Shown: piece after piece, positions 33,597 through 45,183 of the stretch
Layout: every line of letters starts with the position of its first letter
Position numbering within the stretch: the stretch's first letter is position 1
Source: Stenocarpella maydis
Lineage: Eukaryota > Ascomycota > Sordariomycetes > Diaporthales > Diaporthaceae
Reading direction: 5' to 3'
NCBI GenBank assembly: GCA_002270565.1
Contig: NQMI01000037.1
Location: 167,378-231,377 of the forward strand
Length of the DNA: 64,000 nt
Program-made: the position numbers and the translations under genes
The notes under the pieces: generated by a model
The model's database searches: none
What the model was told of the DNA's origin: nothing
The model's input: the letters and a program-made list of their open reading frames with translations, nothing else

Positions 33597-36500
33597 CTAG
33601 TCCACGTCGTTTTCACCCTTTTCTGACATCTTGCCCTCCTCTCCACTGGCTTCCTCTTCGTCCTCATCCTCGTCTGCCTCTTCGTCGTCGTCGTCGTCGT
33701 CTGAGATCGTCTCGCCCAGTGCCTTGAGCTTCTCCTTATACTTATTGACCTTCTCCTCCGCGTCGGCGAACAGCATGAGCATGTCATCCAGCTCGCCCTG
33801 CGTGGATTCTTTCTCCGTCTCCTTCTGCCTGACAAGTGCCTCGGCCTAGAGACACAGTTAGCATGAGCCCGTACATGCCAATGAGCAGGGAGTGCGGCAT
33901 ACCTCTTTGGCCTTCGTTTCAAGATCTTTGACTTTCTTCTCCAACTCAGCGGTCTTCTTCGCGGCACGTTCCGAGGCCTCTTTGGCCGCTGTGGCTTCTT
34001 GTGTCTTGCTCTTGTTCGCCTATAATACGTTAGCGTAAACTCAACTCTTGCTGTCAACGGAGAGAAATGTTACCTTCATAAGGTCGACCTCAAGCCTGCT
34101 GATCGTCGCCTTCAGATCCGCCTTTTCTGCCTCTGCCCGCCTCGATGAACGGTCTGCTTCCGACTGTCTGCGCCTGTGGCCCTCTTGCGTCTGCTTGCGG
34201 ACTTCCTCAACCTCGCGGGCACGCTGCTCATCTTTCAGCGCCAATTGCTTCTGGTGCTCTTCCTCCTTGAGTTGGATCTGCTTCTCATACTCTTCCACCT
34301 TCGCTTTAAGGTCGGCGGCGGCCTTCTTCTGAAGGTTCTCTACCTCAGCCGCCGCCTCCTTTTGCGCCGCCTCGGCCTTCTTCTGGAGCCTCTCGATTTC
34401 AGAAGCGCCTTCTTTTCGTGCCGTCTCCACGTGCCTCTGGAGCTCGGCCTCTCTCGCGCTGAACTGCTCTCGCAGTTGACGGATCTCGGCCTCGTGGTTC
34501 CTCTGCAGGCTCTGGTTGACAGCTTTTATCCGCGTGAGCTCCACCGAGCTGGTCTCCTTGAGCCGCCTCGTATCTGCGCGCTCCTGACCGAGCTGTTGCT
34601 CAAGGTGCGCGAGGCTTGCCTGGCATCCTTGCAAGGCGGTCTCCTTCTCATCCAGCTGAGACCGTAGCGAGTCAACAAGCTCTCGCGAGATTCCTTTCTG
34701 GACGCCGTTCGTGACTACCGATATCTCCATTCCTGGGTCTCTGTCAATGGCCCTCAAGATTCGGCTGTAATTATCCTTGAAGAAGTCGACAAATGTCTCG
34801 TCAAAGTAGACCTCGGGAAGCTTGCCGGTAGAAGGGTCTAGCTTCTGCGGGATCATCTCGAAGTCCCGCACGTGTGGGTGAGCGCGCAACTTGCTCATCT
34901 TATCGATGTACCTGTCGCGGCCCATGTTTGACATCAAAAGTGGTTGCAGGGTTCCTCGGGGTATTGGCGAGTCTTTCGTGGAGAATTCGTATGCCACGCC
35001 GAGCATCATGGCACAGAGACCCTGGACCAGTGTTTCGCTGGAGCTGTTCTTCACGACTGTCTGGATGAGACGCTGGACGTTGCTGCCCTCTTCTAACAGC
35101 TCGTTCACTCCGTCCAGGTCTTCGAACAGCCAACAGAGCAAGAGCATCAGATAGCCAATAGTGATGCGCTCGTCATCGCTGCGCGAGAGACTGCCTATCA
35201 GGTGCGATGTGATAATCTGAATGCTGGTCACCACCTCCTCGCCCTCGGCTTCGTTTCCCTCGGTAACTTGTCTTGCAAGCTCCTTGGTCGTCGCGTTTTC
35301 GAAGACGAGGTGCAGCATGATACATGCTGCAAACCAGTGTCTGTAAGGGTCAACCGTCAACTCTTCGGCTGGCGAACGAAGCAAGGTCGTCAAGACGTTG
35401 GCAGCCTCGATGGTTCCCGACTTGTGCCCTTCGATGGCCCGCCGGAGGAAGTGCTCGCGGATTCCGGGGTGGTTGAAAAAGTAGGCCTTCAGTGTCTCGC
35501 ACGCTGCCATTCGTATGTCAAAGGCCTGCAAACTGTGAACACACAGGGTGAGGTCCAAAAGCCCGTCAATAACGTAGATTTTGGGGACACCGTTGGCCAG
35601 GGCACCATTTCCATCCTGCGGGATTTCCAGTGGCGAGGGGACTTGGAGCTGTGCAAAATTCTCTTGGAGCGTTGGGTTGGCCCTGATGATATCGGCGCAT
35701 GTCACGAGTGCCTACCGCCGTGATGTTTAGGTCTACGTGAAGATACATACAGGACAGGGCGGCACATACCTCGGCCTTGATAGGGTTCTCGGCGGTGTGG
35801 CTGAAGGCAAGCTGCAGGGCGTGGTACAGAAGATGGTATTGCCAAAAGGCGCTCTGGTTCTGCATGGTCCCGACGGCGCCACGGACCAGAAAAAGGCGGA
35901 TGACTGCAAGCAACGCATATACATTCCGATTACGTTGTGCCTGTGCCCAAGGTGCCACCTCCTCACCGTCCTCTGGGGGCTTGTATGCACTCTGGAGCAG
36001 TTTTGCCAGTTCAGGGACGCATCCCGTTTCGCGGAATTGGGTTTGATTGGAGGCATTCAGCCGTAACAAATTCGCCAGCAAAATCAGGCAGTCCTCCACG
36101 ATCTGGCCGCCCTCTGAGAGGGACCCATCCGAGGCGATAATTGTGAATATCCTCTTGAAAGCATCCTCGAAGGCGACCAGCTTTTGTATGTCAACGTTTG
36201 ACGGGGTGAGATATATGAGCAGGGTGACTGCTTCGTTCCGGACAGCCTCTCTTCGGTCGTCGAGCATAGCCACGAGCCTCGAGATGCCGAGGGGGGCGGT
36301 GAACACGCATTCCTCGGTCCGTTCTGTCCGAGCAGAGAGGATAGCCATGAGCAGCTGTAGGGAGTAGAGTCGCGCGTAGAAGTCGGGCGTTTCTAGAAAG
36401 TCAAGCAGCAGCGTGATGTTCTCTTGCCTCTGGGTGAACTCGTCGGCCAACCACAATGCGATCTCTTCCGAGGCTTCGGGGCTGCCCTCGTTGGGGTTGA

Positions 36501-36753
36501 AGAGCATCAGCAGGGTCTCGAGGACCACCTTGACCGTGTCCACATCCTGTCCGTCATTGCTCAGGCAACCTATCAGGCTCCGCAGGGCTCCGGACGCGAC
36601 GGAGGCCGGGTATTCTTTTGCGAAGCTGCGCAGCCCCTGGATGGCGGCGCGGCGGTCTTCGAGCAGGGTGGCCGAGCTCAGACGGCCGCTGAGGACGGAG
36701 ATTGTTTCGCCTACCGACTGCTTGGCCGGAGCAGTCGCTATGGCAGAGAACAT
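33597..36753 (-). CDS. USO1: Vesicle tethering factor Uso1/p115
   Basis: Four exons (35770-36753, 34074-35711, 33903-34019, 33597-33845) give 995 aa. Uso1/p115 tethers ER-derived COPII vesicles to the Golgi before SNARE pairing. The N-terminal head of about 640 residues is an armadillo-like array (DRRAAIQGLRSFAKEYP; DTVKVVLETLLMLF; DDRREAVRNEAVTLLIYL). A long coiled coil follows, from about residue 665 to 960, rich in Glu, Lys, Gln and Ala heptads. The tail is acidic (seven Asp in a row, then Glu/Asp). Introns join KAE to ALVTCADIIR, VDLMK to ANKSKTQEA, and TKAKE to AEALVRQKE, all in phase 0. It is shorter than yeast Uso1 (1790 aa) because of a shorter coiled coil, nearer animal p115. It is divergent from ILV6 with about 500 bases between. 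Confidence 0.94.
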
Positions 36754-37254
36754 GGTCTTGGGGGGTTCGTGGTAACGATCAGTGCCATGGGGCTGCGAGG
36801 AAGAATGCGTGCATCACCGAGCGTGAAGCATGGTCGTGTGGTTGTGGGATCTCGAGAGAATCGTGCCTGAGCCCAGAGCTGCTGCTGATCGGTGCTGCAC
36901 CATGCTTGATTGACAGCTGTGCTTCTCAGTCCCGCGTGGCCTGACAGGGGGGCAGGTGTGCAAGCGGGCTGCACCAATACACTAGCACCAAAAAATGTTA
37001 CTAATTAGTCCAAGACGATCTGGGGAAGCTCTCCAGCCCGCCAGGGTCCCTCCGATGTCGTCCTGTCCGTCGAGCTAATACACTAATCCAGTCAGTTCCT
37101 CGACACCGCCGGCCAGGACGTTGACTCAGAGCTCAATATCAAGCCACGGCTCAATTAGCGGTCAGAACAACCCAATTGGTCTCACACAACCTCGTTGCCT
37201 TGGAGAGCCATAGATTGATTCTCCTCAGAGACCACCTCTGGGTTGATCGAAAGC
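36754..37254. promoter_or_regulatory. Shared divergent promoter region of USO1 and ILV6
   Basis: 501 bases separate two divergent starts. No specific element can be assigned by eye. Confidence 0.5.
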
Positions 37255-38303
37255 ATGGCGCCCCGAAGCATCCTGCTGTCGCAATGTCGGGCGGCAGCCT
37301 CCAGGCTGAAGCCCGCCGCCGCCAGCTCCCTGCCCGCCATGGCCGCTCGCCACAGCTCGTCCAGCTCCTCGACCTCGGCCATCGCCTACAAGGCATTGCG
37401 CCGTCGACAAGCCCCTCTGCCTACCAACGAGGTACCCCCGGCGTGGTCGGCCCAGGCCGCCGTGTCCAACATCCTCTATGAGACCCCCTCGCCCTCCATG
37501 GCCCCTCCGAAGCGCCACATCCTCAACTGTCTGGTGCAAAACGAGCCCGGTGTCCTCTCTCGCGTGTCCGGGATCCTCGCCGCCCGCGGCTTCAACATCG
37601 ACTCCTTGGTCGTCTGCAGCACCGAGGTCGCCGACCTGTCGCGCATGACCATCGTGCTGACGGGCCAGGACGGCGTCGTCGAGCAGGCCCGCCGCCAGCT
37701 CGAGGACCTGGTCCCCGTCTGGGCTGTGCTTGACTACACTAGCGCGGCGCTCGTCCAGAGGGAGCTGCTCCTCGCAAAGATCAACATCCTCGGCCCCGAG
37801 TACTTCCAGGAGCTGTGGGCTCACCACCGCGAGATCACCGCCGAGATCGAGAGCGAGGGCTCTGCTACTCAGGACGGAGCGGCCTCTGCTCCTGACCACA
37901 TCCCGTCGCTGGGCGAGACCTCGGAGGACTTCCACCCCAGCCGGCTAGCACCTAGTGAGGCCCTGCGCCTGAAGCATGAGCATCTGAAGAGCATCACCTA
38001 CTTTGCGCATCAGTTTGGAGGCAAGGTGCTGGATATCAGCAACAGCAGCTGCATCGTCGAGATGTGAGGAGGCCCCGCAGACACCCTACATGTTGCTTAT
38101 ACTGACTTTACTGCTCTCCCAGATCTGCCAAGCCAACCCGAATTGACTCATTCCTCAAGCTGATCGGTCCATTCGGCATTCTCGAGTCTGCTCGGACCGG
38201 ACTGATGGCCATGCCTCGGTCACCCCTCTACGGGCCCAAGGACGACACCACCCTCAAGGAGGCTGACGATGTTGTTGACGCCAGCCAGCTGCCACCTGGC
38301 TAA
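37255..38303 (+). CDS. ILV6: Acetolactate synthase regulatory (small) subunit
   Basis: Two exons (37255-38063 and 38123-38303) give 329 aa. Ilv6 binds the catalytic subunit Ilv2 in mitochondria, stimulates it and confers feedback inhibition by valine at the first common step of branched-chain amino-acid synthesis. The N terminus (MAPRSILLSQCRAAASRLKP) is a mitochondrial presequence. The ACT domain begins at HILNCLVQNEPGVLSRVSGI and contains RGFNIDSLVVCSTEV and SRMTIVLTGQD. The C-terminal domain continues over the intron with GGKVLDISNSSCIVE, ISAKPTRIDSFLKLI and LESARTGLMAMPR. The 59-base intron splits an Ile codon. The stop is 192 bases from the convergent ornithine carbamoyltransferase gene. 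Confidence 0.96.
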
Positions 38304-38495
38304 GTATTACTCTAAACTGTACCACAATACAAAACCAATTAATTTCGTGGTGAAACTCTGAGTTGCATTCGACTTGTTGTCGTAAACACGCTTTCGTGCA
38401 AAGACTTTTGATTCACTTTTAGACGCCAAGGCCAGGATGAAACCCGTAGGAACTGAGCAATACGTTACAACGCTTAAGTCGCGATAGATACTTGA

Positions 38496-39689
38496 TCAGA
38501 CAATGCGGCCCTTGTTGATCACGAATGCCTCGAGCGCAGCTACTGAAGTTAGCTTTCCATGCCGAGTCAGGAGCTGCATTGGAACCTAGGCACTTACCAA
38601 CAGCAGCCCACAGGCGATTCTGAGCCTCTGGGAACACCAAAGACCGGTTACTGTAGAAGACTTCATCATGGACCTCTTCAGGGTGCCTAGGCAGACAATG
38701 CATGAACTTCCAGCCCTCCTTGGCGCCTCCCCGCTTGGCCAGGTCGTTGGTGATCTGGAAGCCGGCAAAAGCCTTCAACCGTTTCTGAGCCTCCTGTTCC
38801 TGTCCCATGGACACCCAGGTGTCGGTGACCAGGATGTCCGCGTCCTTGGCTGCTTCCTCAGGGACCGTAGTCTCGGTCAGTCTCCCGGGGCTCGAGACAC
38901 CCTGAGCAGCCGCGAGGATGTGGTTCTTCATGGGCTCAGGGATCCCGTAGCCAGCGGGCGAGGCCACAGAGATGTCGACGCCCAGCTTGATGCAGGCGGA
39001 CGCGAGGTCGAACAGGACGTTGTTCGAGTCGCCGATCCAGGCGACCTTCAGGCCCTCAAGACCAAGACTTGCGGGAGCAGAAGCCGAGGACGGGAATGCC
39101 TCGTGGATGGTGAGGAAGTCAGCAATGGTCTGGAGCGGGTGGAAGTCGTCGGACAGGGCGTTGATGACAGGGACGCTCGAGTCCTTGGCCAGACCGGTGA
39201 TGTCTGAATGCGGGCCGACGCGGGCGACCATGGCCGAGACCATGGAGGAGATCACCACCGAGGTGTCGTAGAGTGACTCATTGACCTGGCGAGGAGTCAG
39301 TCACGACCAGCAATGCCGCACGCGCAGTTCGACCCAGGTGCAGTGCAGGGAGATATTGAGCGTACTCCAAGCTGGATGTCGTCCTTGCCCAAGAACATGG
39401 GGTGACCGCCCATGAGAGCGACTGCACCCTCGGTGGAGACCCGGGTCCGTGTACTCCTCTTGCTGAACATCATGGCGACCGTCCTGCCCGTCAGGGCACC
39501 GCCGAGCACACTGAGCTTGTCGGTCTTTGCGACCTCTGTCTTGTGGGCCTTGGCATTGCGGACGAGCTTGGCGAACTCGGCTGGCATCAGATCATTGATG
39601 GCCATCAAGTGACGAGGTTGTGCGGAGCTCGAGTACGCCCTGCTCAGCGGCGGCAGACGGGCGGCTGCTGTCCTGGCTGTTCGCAACAT
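38496..39689 (-). CDS. ARG3 (arg-12): Ornithine carbamoyltransferase, mitochondrial
   Basis: Three exons (39366-39689, 38598-39285, 38496-38542) give 352 aa. The enzyme makes citrulline from ornithine and carbamoyl phosphate in arginine synthesis. The N terminus (MLRTARTAAARLPPLSRAYSS) is a mitochondrial presequence. The carbamoyl-phosphate loop is SKRSTRTRVS, the ornithine-side motifs are DTWVSMGQE and MHCLPRHPEE, and GHPMFLGKDDIQLG and DTSVVISSMVSAMVAR are in their usual places. The introns are 39286-39365 (phase 0, joining QLG to VNESLYD) and 38543-38597 (joining LWAAV to AALEAFVINKGRIV). The last exon is only 47 nt. The first in-frame ATG lies further upstream than 39689, but the presequence start fits the family. 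It is divergent from the Tag1-like gene. Confidence 0.96.
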
Positions 39690-40684
39690 CTTGACGGCGC
39701 AGCTCAGGTCTTGGGCCTGGTAATCTGGGAAGGTCTCAGCTCTTGGCCAGATTGATGTGCGGACAGTAGTGAATGTTGAGTTTGGACGACCACACACATG
39801 CAGAATTGAGGATGCTCTAAGCCGGGTGTTCTCTGATTTTGTTCCTGGGGCCCACGGTGACTATGGTGATGAAATCAGAATCTGCAGCTGGTCACGATAA
39901 TATCCGCGCCGTATTGGTGAAGATCTGCTGCACGGGGGGGGGGGGAGCACCATCACAGTAGTTAGTGTACTCCGACGATCTCACGCGCGTGGGTAGTCAC
40001 ACTTGTTGATAGTGCTGCAACGCTTCTCTCGCGCCTTTTTGGATGGGAGTCTACGCGAACCCAAGATGAATCATTTCTTGCTTCACTGAAAAGGCTGCCT
40101 GGGGATATGTTGGTGCTCCACTGCGCAGCAGGTGTAAGTTGGCTTTAATCGTACTCACTCTAGATACCTAGGTACTGTGAGTGAGTAATGCCCCGACCAA
40201 ATTTGCACCGGCACTTCCCGTGCTCAGGCGTTGGAATGGTCTGAATGCACTCCTGGGGTGGTCCCCTGACTAGTGTGGGTCGACGGTGACCCCTCCAGCT
40301 AATGGGAGTCCCCCCGTCTTGGCCCTTGCGTCACCGTCACTTTACCTAACCCGCTAGCCTGGACCAGGGGCCAACTGCCCGCCTGACAGCCCCCCGTGTC
40401 TATTACACATCTACCCGCAGCAACTCCTTGACCATCGCGTGTTCCTGGACAGTTCTGCATTCCTCAGACTGCTCGTTCATCGCGGCGGTTGTCACCTAGA
40501 TTCTCTCACTATTTCTTTTTCTTTCTGTAGCGCACCTCAGGGCGTTCCAACAGCCAGCCTCGATCCGGGGTCCCGACCAAGGTCGGCCCCACCATCACCT
40601 GCACCACCCTGATCTTGGAGCCCAGATAACGATTCCCATTCTAAACTACGAGCATAGCAGCAATTTGATTGCGACAGAATCACC
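39690..40684. promoter_or_regulatory. Divergent promoter region of OTCase and Tag1-like genes
   Basis: About 1 kb with no gene. It has a G-run of about 11 at 39937-39947. A CT-rich stretch near 40500-40530 probably belongs to the leader of the right-hand gene. No specific operator was recognised. Confidence 0.5.
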
Positions 40685-43506
40685 ATGTCCGACTCGGAGT
40701 CATCCCCGCTACTCTCTGCGGACGAGACTGCGCCGCGACAGCAAGTTGAGCCAGGGACCGAGTCGACGCCGCTGCTCTCGGACTCGATTGACGCTGCCCA
40801 GTACGACGGAGCCGAGCAAGGGCGGCCACGCAGCAACGGTGGCGCGTCTGTCAGGTCATATCACAGTGATGGTTCGGTGGCAAAGCCGCCGCGAAGGAGA
40901 TGGGCATCGATCATCGCCATGATCATCCTGGGCTTGCTCACAATCGGCATCATGTTTGGCGCCTTCTTTGTGCCCAAGGCCGTTGAGGAGTACGCCAAGG
41001 AAGCGGCTGTGCTTGAGCCCACAAACCTTTCCCTCGAGTCTATTACCGTGAATGGTGTTCGCGCGCGCATCCAGGCAAACTTCAAGCTGGACGGGTCGAG
41101 GGTCCAGAAAGAGCACGTCAGGAGGGTGGGACGAGTTGCAACGTGGTTCGTCCCTCGACTGGGCACTGACGCCACCCAAGTCCATGTCTTCCTCCCAGAG
41201 TACGATAATGTCCGCCTCGGCAGTGCTGCGATACCGCCTCTCGACCTAAGCATCAATGGCGACAACACGGCCATCGACTTCGTCGCCGAGCTCATGCCGG
41301 GAGAGGCTGACGGCATACGCACCATCGCGAACGAGTGGCTAGAGGGCAGGCTAGGGAGGCTGCGGGTGCAAGGGAAGGCCGACATCACACTCAAGACGGG
41401 CGTCATCCCGCTTGGCACGCACGCCGTGTCTGAAGCCCTGACTATTGAAGGTCAATCTCTCTACCAATCCTTCGCGTCCCTGTACTTTGGAGAAAAGACG
41501 CTCTTCTGAATTATCAAATCACTTTATTGCCCAATCGACCCGTCCCTTCGCTGCTTGTGAACCACTAGCTGATGACCTATACAGGGAGCGATGTGCCCGG
41601 CATTCCACAGTACAACATAACGAGGGTGTTGTTCCGAGACATTGATAACCACACTGTGGCTGCTGATGTATCTATTGACGCGATGAACGAGTACCCTATC
41701 GAGATGGTCATCCCCCCACTCGGCTTCGAGATCCTCGTTCCGAACTGCGGGATCAACGACCCATATATCCTCGTCGCTGACGCCCTGACGGACCCCGTAG
41801 GTATACGGCCTCACGAGCTTGTCGTTGCCAGCGTTCACGGTGTAATTAGGCACCTCCCTGACGCACTGACGCACTTGTGTCCCAATTCTGAATCATCGCC
41901 CTTGGATCGCTTCCTGAAGGAGTATCTCGGTGGAAAAGCCGCAACCGTCTTTGTGAGGGGCAAGCAACAGACGGGTCTCGGTACCCCTCAGTGGGTGGAT
42001 GAGATTCTGTCTCAGGTCACTGTGCCGGTACCCTTCCCCGGCCGCACCTTTGATAACCTCATCCACAACTTCTCCCTGACTGAGGCCCACTTCAGCCTTC
42101 CTGATCCCCTGGCTGATCCTGACGACGACGCGTCCAACCCGACAGTATCAGGCACTATTAACGTCATTGCTGGGCTCCCAAAGGACATGAACTTTGGCCT
42201 CAACGTTACCAAGGTCCGCGCCTCCGCCAACGTCTTCTACAAGAGCAAAAAGCTGGGTATTCTGGACGTGAGCCAGTGGCGAGATGCAAACTCCACCAAG
42301 ATTGACGATGACCCTGAAGACCCCGAGCTGAAAATCACATCTCACATCGACAATGCGCCTCTGAACGTGACAGACGGCGACGTCCTCACTGATGTGATCC
42401 AGGCCCTACTGTTCCAGGGCGAGTCGGTGCGCTTGGATGTGAAGGCTCTGGTCGATGTCAAAGTCCAAACGGTCCTTGGACAGCTGGTTCTGAAAGATGT
42501 CCCCGCTGAGGGCAAGATCCCAGTAAAACGTCCGTCTTCTTCTTGGTAGTGTTAGTATCCATCCTGGAAACCGATTGGTCTATCAGGGCCGAGCTTGCCT
42601 GCCTTGATCCTATCTATATGAGCGATTTCTAACGATCATATAGCTATCATGAAGAAGCCGAGCGGACCAGTAGATGGCCCGCTACGCAGCATCAACCCAA
42701 GGGTCGGCAACATCATGGTTATGAACACGTCGCCCGGCTCGATAGAGCTGCGAGCCCTTGTGAACATGACAAACCCGTCACCCTACACTGCGCACATACC
42801 ATATGTCAACGCCCACATCCTCTGCAACGAATCCGTCATCGGAGAGGTCACTGCGGAAGACCTCGACATATCGAGAGGTAACAACACGAACCTCATCGTC
42901 ACGGCGAAGTGGAACCCATCGCTGGGCGGTGCGAAAGGCAAGGTTATCGCCAGAGATTTGTTGTCACAGTACCTGTCCGGGCGGAACACGTCGCTCACCG
43001 TACGAACACACCGCAACAGCATACCGTCGCAGCCTCTCCTTGGCGAAGCCCTGTCACACCTTAACCTCACGGTGCCGACCCCACGCCTGCAGGTACCCGG
43101 GGGCGACGACGGGGATGGTGGAGGCAGTGACAATGGAGGCCACTTCATCCGAGGCGCGACGTTCCACGTTGTGTCCTCCTCGGCGACCTTCACGCTTGCC
43201 AGCCCACTCCAGTACAACACGGTGTATATCGACCACATCAACGCCACCGCTTTCTACAACCATACCGAGCCTGTGGGCCAGATCATCTACGACCTGCCCA
43301 TCGCTGCACCGCCTGGACTGTCGCAGACTCCACGGCTGCCGGTGGACTGGAGCATTGGAAACGGTGATACGTATGACAAGATCAGGAATGCGCTCGGCGG
43401 AGGCCTCAAGCTCGACGCGAAAGCTGTTGTCGGGCTGAGAATAGCAACCTGGAGGGAAACGGTTTGGTACGAGGGTCGTGGGATCGGTGCGCGCGTAAGG
43501 CTGTGA
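40685..43506 (+). CDS. TAG1: DUF3712 vacuolar membrane protein, Tag1-like
   Basis: Three exons (40685-41450, 41585-42529, 42644-43506) give 857 aa. An acidic N-terminal cytosolic tail of about 75 residues contains two SSPLL/STPLL dileucine-type signals, typical of sorting to the vacuole. One membrane helix follows (WASIIAMIILGLLTIGIMF, about 77-100). The rest is a lumenal region of repeated DUF3712-type beta domains with many N-glycosylation sites (NLS, NIT, NFS, NVT, NMT, NTS). This architecture matches yeast Tag1 (Ylr173w), reported to help end autophagy during long starvation. That functional transfer is an inference from family resemblance. Introns join TIE to GSDVPGIPQY and IPVK to PIMKKPSGPVDG; the second has a GTCCGT donor and a CTAAC branch. 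Confidence 0.85.
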
Positions 43507-44843
43507 TCGGGCGTCGACAATCCTTTCTCCTTCTTGTTGGGTTTGAACAATTTTGGGTGGCTACCATTTTGGACTACGAGTGGGTAATGGGCAAATAAAT
43601 ACCGGGGGCCCTGGCGTTAAACCTGGCGTTCCTGAGGTGCGCTGAGAACATATTTCTGTCAATAGAAGAGCACCAATAATCATCCAGTATAAATTCGACG
43701 TACCGAGACTACTACAAATGTGATAGCACCGTGTGTTGCTGCCGTCGCTGATGGGCATTAGAAGCCGCCTGGGTGCACAACCCCTGAACGACTGTCAGCG
43801 CCACGCACTTGGGCGTGCTTATAACTTGCGCCAGCACCCTGGGATTCCCGCTGTGTGTTCGCGACGAAGCGCCAGCCTTCCACACTGGATCTACTCAGAG
43901 GCAAGAACAGGTGCCGGCACGGCTCAGGCTGCCGCTGCTGGATCCCAGGCATGATCCGCGGCGGGACACATGGGGTGCGGGAGTGATATTTTCCATGTCA
44001 GCCCTACCGACGGTAGATCATCTGTCAGATCTGCGGGGTGCATTAGCCCTGATCGCTCCTCCATGACACGCCAGGGGTATGTCTTTGGTGCGACCTGACC
44101 TGGGGGCTTATAGAGTCAAGCGGGCAGCGAGGGAGCGCAGCTGGGAGATGAGTAGGCTTCCCCGGCTCATCGCAATGTCCAGTTTTCTGATTGATCCTGC
44201 GGACTGGGTGATGAGACGGTACGACAGAACCAGAGTATGTCTTAGTAAATTTGTTGATGCAAGGAGGGCATTTGGGTATTTGGTTCCGAAGGCGCCACGG
44301 CCACTCATGCGCGCGTATCATGCCTGGGACTATAACGTATTTAGTGAAGGTTCTCGTTCATGTCGAGTGCTGGACACCAAGACCGCCGCGACCACAAGGA
44401 CAGTTACACATCACGTAGCACATTTCTCTTCCTAGATCCTGAATGAATAGAAGCAGCTAAGGTTGCTCTTGCAAACCCACCAGGCCGCAAAAGGCGAGAC
44501 CAAGTCACCGTATGTCTCGGAGTGTTGGTTTGTTTCTTGCTCGCAACGAACGGCCTTCCAGATCGCCGGTACTGGGGCCTGTTGGAAGGGACACTGCAGC
44601 TTAACTGCCGGCAGCCTTTTGTGTCACAGGGACATCTATCAGTTACTGCGAGGGCGAGTCACTGCGAAACAGCACAACACGGCTACTGACGTCAAATGTA
44701 GGCCAAAAGTCGAGGTTCGAGAGAGGTACAAGTAAAAGCAAACAAATACCTTGGGGAATCAACACTTGTGGTTTCCTCTCTACCTTGGCCGCAGCGTACC
44801 TCATCGCACCTTGCCTCCTACGGGCGCAACTCTGCTTTTGTTT

Positions 44844-44885
<42 letters not shown>

Positions 44886-45183
44886 GGGGAACGCAGTTCA
44901 TTCTTTCGACCTTGTGAGCACTTCTGCATGTGTGCCAATTCCTGCCTCCTCTCGATTCCAAGTTCGAGTTCTTCACAAAAGCAAAGAAGACCCGCTTGCA
45001 TCCAAGCTCCTCTCGAGCCGCAGACCACTCGACTTGCACACTTTCTTGTGAGCAACCTTGGAAGGGAGGAGCAACCTTTGCCTGTCGCCCGTCGCCCACC
45101 ACCGCCGCACCTTCCTCATCGACGATACGTGCACACCAGAATAGGCAGGGAAGGCACGACCCGCAACGGTCACCCCAATAACA
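43507..45183. other. Intergenic upstream of the DUF726 gene
   Basis: About 1.7 kb with no supportable gene. Ten CTG units lie at 44853-44882 in the probable promoter or leader of the DUF726 gene. Confidence 0.5.
44853..44882. repeat. CTG trinucleotide tract, 10 units
   Basis: Ten CTG units, preceded by decayed TTG/TTT units, lie about 300 bases before the ATG of the DUF726 gene. Confidence 0.95.

Noticed and set aside
37225..37935. Minus-strand open frame of 236 codons over ILV6
   Set aside because: It is an antisense shadow; ILV6 is clear on the plus strand.
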